This document shows positions 54,004-62,607 of a stretch of 64,000 bases of DNA, in pieces. A program made the translations under genes and the position numbers. Numbering within the stretch: position 1 is the first letter of the stretch; every line of letters begins with the position of its first letter. The stretch is from UBA7239 sp964509075 (GTDB taxonomy: Bacteria > Pseudomonadota > Gammaproteobacteria > Pseudomonadales > UBA7239). The notes under the pieces were generated by a model. The model ran no database searches. It was not told where the DNA came from and saw only the letters and a program-made list of their open reading frames with translations. The stretch covers positions 1 to 64,000 of the forward strand of contig CAZDWC010000003.1 of the NCBI GenBank assembly GCA_964509075.1, in the 5' to 3' direction.

Positions 54004-54054
54004 GATGCGCGTTCCATTTGGCATGTATTGAAATGAGTTCGGGAAGGTAGGCGC

Positions 54055-54603
54055 ATGCGCAGCACTTTGCAAGACCAGTTGCTCAAGGCAGGGCTGGTTG
54101 ACGAAAAAGCCCTCAAACAAGCGAAAAAAGCCAAACAGGCGCAACAGCAGAAAGTGGCGAAAAACCAGCGCCATCTGGAAACCGATGAAGCCAAGCTGCT
54201 GGCGCAGAAAGCCCTGGCTGAAAAGGCGGAGCGCGATCGTTTGCTCAACCAGCAGCACAATGAACAGCTGTTGCAGCGCGCCATCGCCGCGCAGATTCGT
54301 CAGCTGATCGAACGCAACCGTGTCAGTCGCGGTGGTGATGTGACTTACAACTTTGCCGATGGCAAGTTGATCAAGAAAATGCAGGTGAACCAGAAGCTCA
54401 GTGAGCAGATCCAGCGCGGCCAGCTCGCCATCGTCAGGCTCGACGACGGCTACGAACTGATTCCTGCAGCGGCGGCAGCCAAGATTCGCGAGCGTGATGC
54501 CGCCTGTGTGGTGGTCTGCAACACCCCGGCTGCGTCAGTGCCGGGCGTGGTCGATGATGATCCTTATGCCGATTTCCAGATCCCTGACGACCTGATGTGG
54601 TAG
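54055..54603 (+). CDS. DUF2058 family protein (YaiL-like)
   Basis: 182 residues. Charged coiled-coil N-terminal half (about 1-90, rich in Lys, Gln and Ala) and a small C-terminal domain with DVTYNFADGKLIKKMQV and IVRLDDGYELIP. Matches DUF2058 (E. coli YaiL) in length and layout. The family is associated with nucleoprotein or ribosome fractions, but its function is unproven. GGGAAGG precedes the ATG; transcribed divergently from the OYE-like gene. Confidence 0.85.
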   Translation: MRSTLQDQLLKAGLVDEKALKQAKKAKQAQQQKVAKNQRHLETDEAKLLAQKALAEKAERDRLLNQQHNEQLLQRAIAAQIRQLIERNRVSRGGDVTYNFADGKLIKKMQVNQKLSEQIQRGQLAIVRLDDGYELIPAAAAAKIRERDAACVVVCNTPAASVPGVVDDDPYADFQIPDDLMW

Positions 54604-54689
54604 CGCTGCCCACGCCAAGGCGGTCGCTGCAAAAATAACGACTTGTCCTATGCTCAAAGGAACTGCGGGTAACGGGTTCCTGACGTGTT

Positions 54690-55898
54690 ATGGGTGATTT
54701 GCAACTGAAGTACAAGTTCTGGCTGGTCAACATCATCACCTTTGTCGGCATGTGCCTGCTGACCCTCTATGCCATCTGGCGCAGCAGCGTGCAGGCGGGC
54801 GGACAGGATTTCCTCGCAATATTCATGCAGGAAGCGCCGGGCTATGCCGGCGTGGTATTCCTGACGATGCTGTGTGTGATGGGCGGCTCGCAACTGTTGA
54901 TCCTGTTTGTCAGTCGCCATGTGCAGAACCTGCGCCATGCGATGACCGAAGTGCAGCGTTCCCACAGCCTGAGCCATCGCGTCACCATCCACAGCCGCGA
55001 TGAAATCGGTGAAATGTCACAGGCCTTCAACAGCATGCAGGATACCTTGCAAGGTATTGTCAGCGCCGTGAATGCCTGCAGTGAAGACATCCGTGACACG
55101 GTTGCCCAGTTGGCCAGTGTCACTGCGACAACACGCCAGGATACCGACGCCCAACATCAAGCCACAAACGAGATAGGCCAGCGCATCCAGGCACTCGGTG
55201 CAAGCCTCAAGGTTATTCAGTATCAAGTCGATTACACGCGGCAGCAGGCGCAGGATGCTCTGGGTCGCGCAGACAGTGGCGCTGCCATTGTCATTCAGGT
55301 GGTTGATGCCCTGAACAGCCTGACCTGCGAAGTCGAGGAGGCATCGCAATTGACGGGGCGTCTGGAGCAGGATGGCGAAAATATTGGCAACGTCCTCAAT
55401 GTTATTGGCAGTATTGCCGAGCAGACCAATCTGCTGGCACTCAACGCGGCGATTGAAGCGGCGCGCGCTGGTGAATCCGGACGCGGTTTTGCAGTGGTAG
55501 CTGACGAGGTGCGCAAGCTTGCCCAGCATGCCCAGGATTCCACCGGCGAAATTCGCCGTATAGTCGATGTGTTGCGCAGCAATACCCAGCAGACAGTAGC
55601 GTTGATGAGCGCCAGTGCCAAGCGTGCGCAAGAGCATCGCGCCCGTGCCGAAAGCGCCGGCCAGGCGCTGCAAGGCATTACGCAATCGGTACATGCCATT
55701 GTTGATGGCAGTGATGCCATCGCCAGTGCGACTTCCCAGCAGACGATGCTGACCGAGCAGGTGGTGAATGCCGTGGATGAAATCAGCAACGCGGCTGATC
55801 GCACTCATAGCGGTACGGAATCCACCGGCCGTTACTCCATTGAATTGCAGGCGCTGGCTGAAAAACTGCGCCAGACCGTCGGACAGTTTCATACCTGA
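54690..55898 (+). CDS. Methyl-accepting chemotaxis protein with minimal periplasmic domain
   Basis: 402 residues. Two membrane helices (about 8-28 and 48-72) enclose only about 20 periplasmic residues, so there is no classic ligand-binding domain. HAMP about 72-125, then the signalling domain with hairpin tip IAEQTNLLALNAAIEAARAG and GRGFAVVADEVRKLA. It may sense a membrane or cytoplasmic state. It lies 122 bases upstream of flhF, where flhA would be expected in Pseudomonas. Confidence 0.9.
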   Translation: MGDLQLKYKFWLVNIITFVGMCLLTLYAIWRSSVQAGGQDFLAIFMQEAPGYAGVVFLTMLCVMGGSQLLILFVSRHVQNLRHAMTEVQRSHSLSHRVTIHSRDEIGEMSQAFNSMQDTLQGIVSAVNACSEDIRDTVAQLASVTATTRQDTDAQHQATNEIGQRIQALGASLKVIQYQVDYTRQQAQDALGRADSGAAIVIQVVDALNSLTCEVEEASQLTGRLEQDGENIGNVLNVIGSIAEQTNLLALNAAIEAARAGESGRGFAVVADEVRKLAQHAQDSTGEIRRIVDVLRSNTQQTVALMSASAKRAQEHRARAESAGQALQGITQSVHAIVDGSDAIASATSQQTMLTEQVVNAVDEISNAADRTHSGTESTGRYSIELQALAEKLRQTVGQFHT

Positions 55899-56020
55899 AA
55901 TCGTCTCTCCAACAAGCATGGAACGCTTCTTGCTCAAACCCTCCTGAGTGGTTGCAACGTCAAAAAAGTTGCAGTGTCAGCAATCGGTGGCGTGTCACCA
56001 CGCGCCGGGGAAGGTGAGAG

Positions 56021-57256
56021 ATGAGTGCCAAACGTTACAAGGCAGCGGATATGCGCCGGGCTTTGCAGATGGTGCGCGAGGATCTGGGCGCCGACGCCGT
56101 GATCCTGTCCAGTGCACGTACTGATGCCGGATTCGAGGTGGTCGCCTGTGCAGATCGCGAGTGGCGCAAGGTCAGCGGCGATTCGTCTGTCAAAACACCG
56201 GCACAGGCCAATGCGGATGAAGGCATGCTTGATGATGAGCGTGTGGCCGCGCGAGCAGATGATGTACCTATGCAGCGAGACCTGCAGCGCGACGATCAAC
56301 GCGTCGAAGCGCGCCTGGCTGAATCGGAAAGACGTTTGCTCGACATGCGCGACGCCTTGCAGGGCGAGTTGCGCAGCGAATTGCAGGAGCTGCGCGAATG
56401 GCTGGAAATGCAGTGGCAGCAACATCCGGTGGTTCCGGTTGCCGATAACCGCTTTGCATCCTTGCGCCAGAAGCTTGAACAGCTCGGCGTGCCTTCATCG
56501 CTGCACGCACAAATCCTGCGCGATGCGCCACCGGCGGGTGATGAACGCTTGCGCTGGCGTGGCCTGATGTCAGCACTGGCGACGCGCCTGCCTTGTCTGC
56601 CGGATGAGGAGCGCATCGTGTCCGGCCAGCTGGCGCTGGTCGGCCCGTCCGGTGCCGGCAAGACGACCACGCTACAGAAACTGGCTGTCCGTCATGCCCT
56701 GCGCTACGGCAATCATCAGGTCGGCATCATCAGTCTCGATGCCGAACGCATCGGTGCGCAGCAGGCGCTCAACGTGTTCTGCCACATGCTCGATGTGCCA
56801 CTCAAGATTGCGCAGGACCGCGATTCGCTGGACCTGGCGCTGCGCAGCTTGCGCAATCGCTCGCTGGTATTGATTGATATCCCGGGTAACCACATCGGCT
56901 CCGAAGGCCAGCAGAAACTGTTTGCCCTGTTGCGTGCATTTCCGTCCATTGTCAGTTATCTCACGCTGCCGAGTACCGTGCAGTACCCGGTCATGACGGC
57001 ATGGTGGCGCGCTTGTGATGTGCTGGCGCCGCAGGCACTGGTACTGACGAAGCTGGATGAAGCACCTTCGCTGGGCGAAGCCGTCGGTATCTGTTTCAAC
57101 AGTCAGTTGCCACTGGCCTGGGTCACTGACGGGCCGCAGATTCCGCGCGATTTGCATACACCGGATATCGGCAAATTGCTGGCGCGTGCCGTGGAGCTGG
57201 CGCGCGTGGCGGAGAAACCGGCGCGAGACAACCGGCGTCAGCCGAGCATTGCATAG
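56021..57256 (+). CDS. flhF: Flagellar SRP-type GTPase FlhF
   Basis: 411 residues. Places the first polar flagellum basal-body parts. The N-terminal basic region opens MSAKRYKAADMRRALQMVRE, then a variable acidic/Gln-rich linker and an NG GTPase domain (about 195-395). G1 is GPSGAGKTTT, the G2 region LDAERIGAQQAL and G4 TKLDE are present, but G3 reads LIDIPGNHIG where most FlhF have a DTAG-type motif followed by a basic residue. First gene of the flhF-fleN-fliA-che unit; GGTGAGAG precedes the ATG. flhA is not adjacent. Confidence 0.92.
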   Translation: MSAKRYKAADMRRALQMVREDLGADAVILSSARTDAGFEVVACADREWRKVSGDSSVKTPAQANADEGMLDDERVAARADDVPMQRDLQRDDQRVEARLAESERRLLDMRDALQGELRSELQELREWLEMQWQQHPVVPVADNRFASLRQKLEQLGVPSSLHAQILRDAPPAGDERLRWRGLMSALATRLPCLPDEERIVSGQLALVGPSGAGKTTTLQKLAVRHALRYGNHQVGIISLDAERIGAQQALNVFCHMLDVPLKIAQDRDSLDLALRSLRNRSLVLIDIPGNHIGSEGQQKLFALLRAFPSIVSYLTLPSTVQYPVMTAWWRACDVLAPQALVLTKLDEAPSLGEAVGICFNSQLPLAWVTDGPQIPRDLHTPDIGKLLARAVELARVAEKPARDNRRQPSIA

Positions 57257-57316
57257 GCTTCTGGCGGCATCTTCGCAGCAGCGATCTATACTCAGGACAC
57301 ATAGGGTGTAACAGGC

Positions 57317-58192
57317 ATGACAATCGTGAACATGGACAAGTCGACAAGATTTGATTCGCAAACGTTTGGTGCACAGCGCGCTACCAAGGTTATTGCCGTG
57401 ACGGGTGGCAAGGGCGGTGTTGGCAAGAGCAGTATTTCTGTAAATCTTGGGTTGGCCTTGACGGCATTGGGGCGCAAGGTGGTGTTGCTGGATGCTGACC
57501 TGGGTCTGGCCAATGTCGATGTCATGTTGGGCATCAGCGTGCGTCGCACACTCGCCGATGTCCTGCGGGGCGATTGCTCGCTGCAGGAAGTGATGGTAAC
57601 TGCACCTTCAGGCATGCAGATCGTGCCGGCGGCATCCGGTCTGTCGGGCATGGCAGACCTGTCATCAACCCAGCATGCGGCCATCGTGCATGCCTTCAGC
57701 GAACTGGATGACGATATTGATTACCTGATTGTCGACACTGCTGCAGGCATTTCCGACACCGTCATCAGTTTTGTGCGCGCAGCCAGTGAAGTATTGACAG
57801 TGGTTTGCAACGAACCGACGTCGATTACCGATGCCTATGCCCTGATCAAGATTCTCAATCGCCAGTATGACAAACAGGTGTTCCGCATTGTCACCAACAT
57901 GACGCGCAGTCAGCAGGAAAGCCTGAGCTTGTTTGCGAAATTGCAGCAAGTAACCGATCGTTTTATTGATGTCACCTTGCAGCATATTGGCAATATTCCC
58001 TATGACGACGCCATGCGCAAAGCCATCCAGCGGCAGAAGCCGGTTCTGGAGTCGGCACCGCGCAGTGCAGCGGCGCAGGGGATACGCATACTCGCGCAGC
58101 GCGTGGATGCGTTGCCGGTGCCGCGCCAGGCCAGTGGCCAGGTGCAGTTTTTCATGGAGCGCTTGATCCAGCCTGTGACGGCTTGTCATTGA
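57317..58192 (+). CDS. fleN: MinD-like ATPase FlhG/FleN, flagellar number regulator
   Basis: 291 residues. Limits flagellar number by opposing FlhF and, in Pseudomonas, the regulator FleQ. Deviant Walker A TGGKGGVGKSSISVNL, Walker A' with LDADLGLANVDVMLG, and switch DTAAGISD. A C-terminal amphipathic segment (VQFFMERLI) could contact the membrane. It ends 14 bases before the fliA GTG, following the flhF-fleN-fliA order of polarly flagellated bacteria. Confidence 0.95.
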   Translation: MTIVNMDKSTRFDSQTFGAQRATKVIAVTGGKGGVGKSSISVNLGLALTALGRKVVLLDADLGLANVDVMLGISVRRTLADVLRGDCSLQEVMVTAPSGMQIVPAASGLSGMADLSSTQHAAIVHAFSELDDDIDYLIVDTAAGISDTVISFVRAASEVLTVVCNEPTSITDAYALIKILNRQYDKQVFRIVTNMTRSQQESLSLFAKLQQVTDRFIDVTLQHIGNIPYDDAMRKAIQRQKPVLESAPRSAAAQGIRILAQRVDALPVPRQASGQVQFFMERLIQPVTACH

Positions 58193-58206
58193 GCGGGAGC
58201 CATATT

Positions 58207-58926
58207 GTGATCGGTGAATACCGCGATCATCTTGTAGCGCAGGACAAGGCGCTGCCGCCGCAGACTCTGCTGGTGGAAGAATATTCCGAATTGGTGCGAC
58301 GCATCGCCTTGATGTTGATGGCGCGCATGCCGTCATCGGTGCAGCTGGATGATTTGATCCAGTCCGGCATGATCGGTTTGCTGGAAGCGGCGGCCAAATA
58401 CGATCCCTCGCGCGGCGCCAGTTTTTCCACTTATGCAGGTATTCGCATACGCGGCGCGATGCTGGATGAATTGCGTCGCGGTGACTGGATTCCACGCTCT
58501 GTACACAAGAATACGCGAGCCATTGCAGAAGCCATCCGGCATGCCGAAATAAAGTTGGGGCGCACAGCCAGCGACAGGGAAGTGGCGGTAGAAATGGATA
58601 TTGATTTGTCAACGTATCACGACATGCTGCAGGACAGTATGAGTGGCAGGCTGTTCAGTCTCGATGACATGCTTGATCCGGATGTGTTCCTCGAGCAACA
58701 CGGTAGCGTGCAGGATAATCTGCAGAAATCGGCATTGAAGGAGAGTCTGGCAGCCGCCATCCAGACCTTGCCCGAGCGTGAGCAGCTGGTGCTGGCGCTG
58801 TATTACGACGAAGAAATGAATCTCAAGGAAATCGGGCAGATCCTCGGCGTCAGTGAGTCGCGCGTCTGCCAGATACACAGCCAGGCGGCGATGCGCCTGC
58901 GCAGTCGTCTTGAAGCCTGGCATTGA
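58207..58926 (+). CDS. fliA: Flagellar sigma factor FliA (sigma-28), GTG start
   Basis: 239 residues, the same as E. coli FliA. Region 2 with QLDDLIQSGMIGLLEAAAKYD and FSTYAGIRIRGAMLDELRR, region 3, and region 4 helix-turn-helix NLKEIGQILGVSESRVCQIH. GTG 58207 is chosen for GGGAG 7 bases before it; an upstream TTG at 58183 would overlap fleN. It directs late flagellar and chemotaxis genes. An AT-rich hairpin (58936-58955) follows the stop. Confidence 0.95.
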   Translation: MIGEYRDHLVAQDKALPPQTLLVEEYSELVRRIALMLMARMPSSVQLDDLIQSGMIGLLEAAAKYDPSRGASFSTYAGIRIRGAMLDELRRGDWIPRSVHKNTRAIAEAIRHAEIKLGRTASDREVAVEMDIDLSTYHDMLQDSMSGRLFSLDDMLDPDVFLEQHGSVQDNLQKSALKESLAAAIQTLPEREQLVLALYYDEEMNLKEIGQILGVSESRVCQIHSQAAMRLRSRLEAWH

Positions 58927-59090
58927 TTTGTTTTGTGATTTTTTCATAAAAATCATGCGTCATATATTGCAAAAGTCTAGAGGGTCATTCGTTTCCCATA
59001 AGCAAAAAAACATCCATTTTCCTGTACGTCAGCAATATTCGATCTAGACTGATTTCAGGTGGAGTGGTGAATTCCGGTTAGGAGGTCAAC
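58927..59090 (+). promoter_or_regulatory. fliA-cheY intergenic stretch
   Basis: 164 bases. TGATTTTT (58936-58943) and AAAAATCA (58948-58955) form an AT-only hairpin, weak as a terminator. AGGAGGT (59080-59086) serves the TTG start of cheY. I could not place a convincing sigma-28 promoter, although one would be expected here. Confidence 0.45.
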
Positions 59091-59480
59091 TTGGACAAGA
59101 ACATGAAGATCCTCATCGTCGATGATTTCTCGACCATGCGGCGCATCATCAAGAACCTGTTGCGGGATCTCGGTTTTACCAATACGCATGAGGCCGATGA
59201 CGGTCAAACCGGGCTGCCCATGCTGAAAAGTGGCAATTTCGATTTCCTGGTAACGGACTGGAACATGCCGGGCATGACGGGCATTGATCTGCTCAAGGCA
59301 GTGCGCGCCGACGAGAAGCTTGCACAGCTGCCGGTGTTGATGGTGACGGCCGAGGCCAAGCGCGAGCAGATTGTCGAGGCGGCACAGGCAGGAGTCAACG
59401 GCTATGTGGTGAAGCCATTTACTGCTGCTGTGCTGAAAGAAAAAATTGACAAGATTTTCGAGCGTATTGATGCGCAGTGA
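59091..59480 (+). CDS. cheY: Chemotaxis response regulator CheY, TTG start
   Basis: 129 residues, a single receiver domain that binds FliM when phosphorylated. Acidic pocket D11/D12, phosphoacceptor D56 in FLVTDWNMPG, Thr in MVTAEAKRE and Lys in YVVKPFTAAVL. The TTG at 59091 is 4 bases after AGGAGGT, while the in-frame ATG at 59103 is too far, so TTG is the likely start. First gene of cheY-cheZ-cheA-cheB-motC. Confidence 0.94.
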   Translation: MDKNMKILIVDDFSTMRRIIKNLLRDLGFTNTHEADDGQTGLPMLKSGNFDFLVTDWNMPGMTGIDLLKAVRADEKLAQLPVLMVTAEAKREQIVEAAQAGVNGYVVKPFTAAVLKEKIDKIFERIDAQ

Positions 59481-59540
59481 GCCAGCCGTGTGCGCAGGTA
59501 ACCTGTCCCATTCATGTAGGTAGTGCAGGAAGCGAATGGT

Positions 59541-60350
59541 ATGCAAGACCCAGAAATGCAGCAACAGCTTGACGAAACAGAGGCCGAGATACTGAGCGAA
59601 ATGCGACAGTCTGCAGAGATATTGCTGGACAAGTTGCAAAGCGAGGATTACTGCGGTGCTTCTGACGTGATTCGTGCGCTGGTGGATGCGCGCGACCGCA
59701 GTCTATACAAGGAAGTCGGACGCCTGACGCGCGGCTTGCACCAGGCGTTGATCGATTTTCACATTGATACGGATATTGTTGAAAAAGATGAGAATAATTT
59801 ACCTGTCGATCTGAAAGATGCTTCGCACCGGCTGAACTATGTCATAGAGATGATGCGCAAGGCGGCCGACAAGACCATGGACAGCATTGATGTGGTGTCG
59901 CCCATCGTCGAGCAGCTCAGCAAGGAGGCCTCGACACTGCAGGAAGACTGGGTGCGTTTGCGCAAACGCGAAATGAGCGCCGAGGACTTTCGTAGTCTGT
60001 ACAAACGTATTGACGAGTTTCTGGATGTGGCAACGCGCAATAGTGCCGAATTCAGCTCGCACCTGCAGGAAATCCTGCTTGCGCAGAGCTACCAGGATCT
60101 CACCGGGCAGATCATTAGGCGCGTCATTGCCATGGTGCAGGATGTCGAGCGCAATCTGGTTGATCTGGTGCGTCGTGCCGGACATATCGAGCAGTTGGCT
60201 GGCATTGTCACGGAGCATGTGGAAGATGAAGAGGCTGTACGCCTCAAACTGCTTGCCGGAGAAGGCCCGCAGATACATGGCCACAAGATGGAGAATGTGG
60301 TGCAAAGTCAGGATGATGTGGATGACTTGCTGTCCAGTCTGGGATTTTGA
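59541..60350 (+). CDS. cheZ: CheY-P phosphatase CheZ
   Basis: 269 residues from ATG 59541, with AGGAAG about 9 bases before it; a GTG at 59523 is possible. Long four-helix-bundle dimer with the catalytic segment SYQDLTGQIIRRV (Asp and Gln that position water on CheY-P). The C-terminal peptide QSQDDVDDLLSSLGF is the conserved CheY-binding tail. It ends 11 bases before the cheA ATG. Confidence 0.93.
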   Translation: MQDPEMQQQLDETEAEILSEMRQSAEILLDKLQSEDYCGASDVIRALVDARDRSLYKEVGRLTRGLHQALIDFHIDTDIVEKDENNLPVDLKDASHRLNYVIEMMRKAADKTMDSIDVVSPIVEQLSKEASTLQEDWVRLRKREMSAEDFRSLYKRIDEFLDVATRNSAEFSSHLQEILLAQSYQDLTGQIIRRVIAMVQDVERNLVDLVRRAGHIEQLAGIVTEHVEDEEAVRLKLLAGEGPQIHGHKMENVVQSQDDVDDLLSSLGF

Positions 60351-60361
60351 AGGAGCAGGAC

Positions 60362-62593
60362 ATGTCTTTCAGCGAAGATGATGAAATTCTCCAGGATTTT
60401 CTCGTAGAAGCAGGCGAGATTCTGGAAAAACTGTCGGAACAACTGGTCGATCTTGAACAGCGACCGGACGATCTTGATTTGTTAAACGCGATTTTCCGTG
60501 GCTTCCATACGGTGAAGGGCGGTGCGGGTTTTCTGCAAATTGATCCGATGGTCAAATGCTGTCACATCACGGAAAACCTGTTTGACAAATTGCGCACCCG
60601 CACTATTTCAGTAACACCCGAACTGATGGATGTCACCCTGCAGGCACTGGATGCCATCAACATGATGTATTCCGATTTGCAGGATCATCAGCAGCCGGGC
60701 AATGCAGATCCAGCGTTGCTGGAGGCATTGGGCCGGCTGGCTGCAGGTCAACCTGCTTATGCGGCAGCACCTCCCGTGGTGGCAGCTCCGGTTGCGGTGC
60801 CGCCAGCTGCAGAGGTCGCAGCGCTTGCGGAACCTGCACCTGCGATTTCCGACGAGGATTTTGCGATGTTTGTGGATGCCATTCAGGAAGAGATTCCTGC
60901 ATCTGCACCTGCTCCAGCGCAAACCGCCAACAATGCGGGCAACGAAGAAATTACCGATGACGAATTTGAAGCCTTGCTGGATCAATTGCACGGCAAGGAC
61001 AAGCCAGGTGTGAAGCCGGCTGCAGAGAAGAACCCGGTGGAATCGGGAAGTAGTGCCGCCGCTGGCGGCAATGTGGATCTGTTTGACCTCGATGTTCCGG
61101 TAGCAGCGGTTGCTGCCAAGGCTGCTGCTCACGGTGATGCGGAGAACATCTCTGACGATGAATTTGAGGCATTGCTCGACCAGTTGCATGGCAAGGGCAA
61201 AGGGCCTGGCGTTGGTTCTGAGTTTGTCGCGACGTCAGCGGACAAGCCCCAGGTACCGGAAAAACCTGTGCAAACCCCGCAGCCTGCAGCGGCAGCCAAG
61301 CCGGCTGTCGTGGCGAAACCGGCAGTCGTGGCCCCGGTGGAGGTGGAAGCAAAGGTCGAAAATCTTGCCGAACACCGTGCCGAAAACAAGCGCACGGCCG
61401 CAGCTTCTGCAGGTGCTGAAGTTGCAGGAACCGATTCGACGGTTCGTGTAGATACCCAGCGTCTCGACGACATCATGAACATGGTGGGTGAGCTGGTACT
61501 GGTGCGTAATCGTCTGGTGCGGCTCGGTCTCAACAGTGCCGATGAGGCCATGGCGAAAGCAGTGGCCAACCTGGATGTTGTGACGGCAGATTTACAGACA
61601 TCCGTGATGAAAACGCGGATGCAACCAATCAAGAAAGTGTTTGGTCGATTCCCGCGTGTGGTGCGTGATCTTGCGCGCAACCTCAAGAAGGAAGTCAATC
61701 TCGAATTGGTGGGTGAAGAAACCGATCTGGACAAGAATCTTGTCGAAGCCCTGGCGGATCCATTGGTGCATCTGGTGCGCAATGCTGTCGATCACGGTGT
61801 GGAAATGCCGGATGATCGCGAGCGTGCAGGAAAGCCGCGCACAGGCACTGTCATTCTCGCTGCCGAACAGGAAGGCGATCACATCTTGCTGACCATCACC
61901 GATGATGGTCACGGCATGGATCCAGAGCGTCTGCGTGTTAAAGCGGTTGAAAAAGGCGTTTACGATGCCGACGCTGCTGCGCGCCTGTCAGAACGTGAAT
62001 GTTTTGAACTGATTTTTGCACCGGGATTTTCCACCAAACAGGAAATTTCGGATATCTCCGGTCGCGGTGTGGGCATGGATGTGGTGAAAACCAAGATTGC
62101 CCAACTCAACGGCTCCATTGATATCCAGTCCAAACTGGGTGAAGGCACTCGATTTGCGATCAAGGTGCCGCTCACGCTCGCCATCATGCCCACCTTGATG
62201 GTAATGCTGGAACACCAGACATTTGCTCTGCCGCTTGTGAGTGTGAATGAAATTTTCCATCTGGATCTGACCAAAACCAATGTGGTTGACGGGCAGGAAG
62301 TGATTCTGGTGCGAGACAAGGCACTGCCATTGTTTCATCTCAAGCGATGGCTGGTTCATTCCGGTAACAGCAATACTGTTTCAGACAGTGCGCACGTGGT
62401 TATTGTATCTGTAGGTTCGCAGCGAGTTGGATTCGTTGTGGATCAATTGATCGGGCAGGAAGAAGTGGTGATCAAACCGCTGGGCAAGATGTTGCAAGGT
62501 ACACCTGGCATGTCCGGAGCTACCATCACCGGCGATGGCACCATTGCGCTGATTCTGGATGTGCCTTCCATGTTGAAACGTTACGCGGGCTAG
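60362..62593 (+). CDS. cheA: Chemotaxis histidine kinase CheA
   Basis: 743 residues. HPt domain (about 1-105) with H49 in GFHTVKGGAGF; long Ala/Pro-rich linker (about 120-350); dimerisation helix with DTQRLDDIMNMVGELVL; HATPase with VRNAVDHGVE and DISGRGVGMDVVK; CheW-like regulatory domain (about 610-740). No ordinary P2 CheY-binding domain is evident. Instead the linker carries two near-identical motifs, DDEFEALLDQLHGK, about 65 residues apart, each flanked by low-complexity sequence. GGAG precedes ATG 60362. Its stop is followed by cheB 14 bases later. Confidence 0.94.
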   Translation: MSFSEDDEILQDFLVEAGEILEKLSEQLVDLEQRPDDLDLLNAIFRGFHTVKGGAGFLQIDPMVKCCHITENLFDKLRTRTISVTPELMDVTLQALDAINMMYSDLQDHQQPGNADPALLEALGRLAAGQPAYAAAPPVVAAPVAVPPAAEVAALAEPAPAISDEDFAMFVDAIQEEIPASAPAPAQTANNAGNEEITDDEFEALLDQLHGKDKPGVKPAAEKNPVESGSSAAAGGNVDLFDLDVPVAAVAAKAAAHGDAENISDDEFEALLDQLHGKGKGPGVGSEFVATSADKPQVPEKPVQTPQPAAAAKPAVVAKPAVVAPVEVEAKVENLAEHRAENKRTAAASAGAEVAGTDSTVRVDTQRLDDIMNMVGELVLVRNRLVRLGLNSADEAMAKAVANLDVVTADLQTSVMKTRMQPIKKVFGRFPRVVRDLARNLKKEVNLELVGEETDLDKNLVEALADPLVHLVRNAVDHGVEMPDDRERAGKPRTGTVILAAEQEGDHILLTITDDGHGMDPERLRVKAVEKGVYDADAAARLSERECFELIFAPGFSTKQEISDISGRGVGMDVVKTKIAQLNGSIDIQSKLGEGTRFAIKVPLTLAIMPTLMVMLEHQTFALPLVSVNEIFHLDLTKTNVVDGQEVILVRDKALPLFHLKRWLVHSGNSNTVSDSAHVVIVSVGSQRVGFVVDQLIGQEEVVIKPLGKMLQGTPGMSGATITGDGTIALILDVPSMLKRYAG

Positions 62594-62607
62594 TGGCGGA
62601 GAGGTCT

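Noticed and set aside
52903..54258. Extended N-terminus of the OYE-like gene
   Set aside because: The extra 85 codons overlap the divergent DUF2058 gene and read as its antisense; the conserved barrel starts after 54003.
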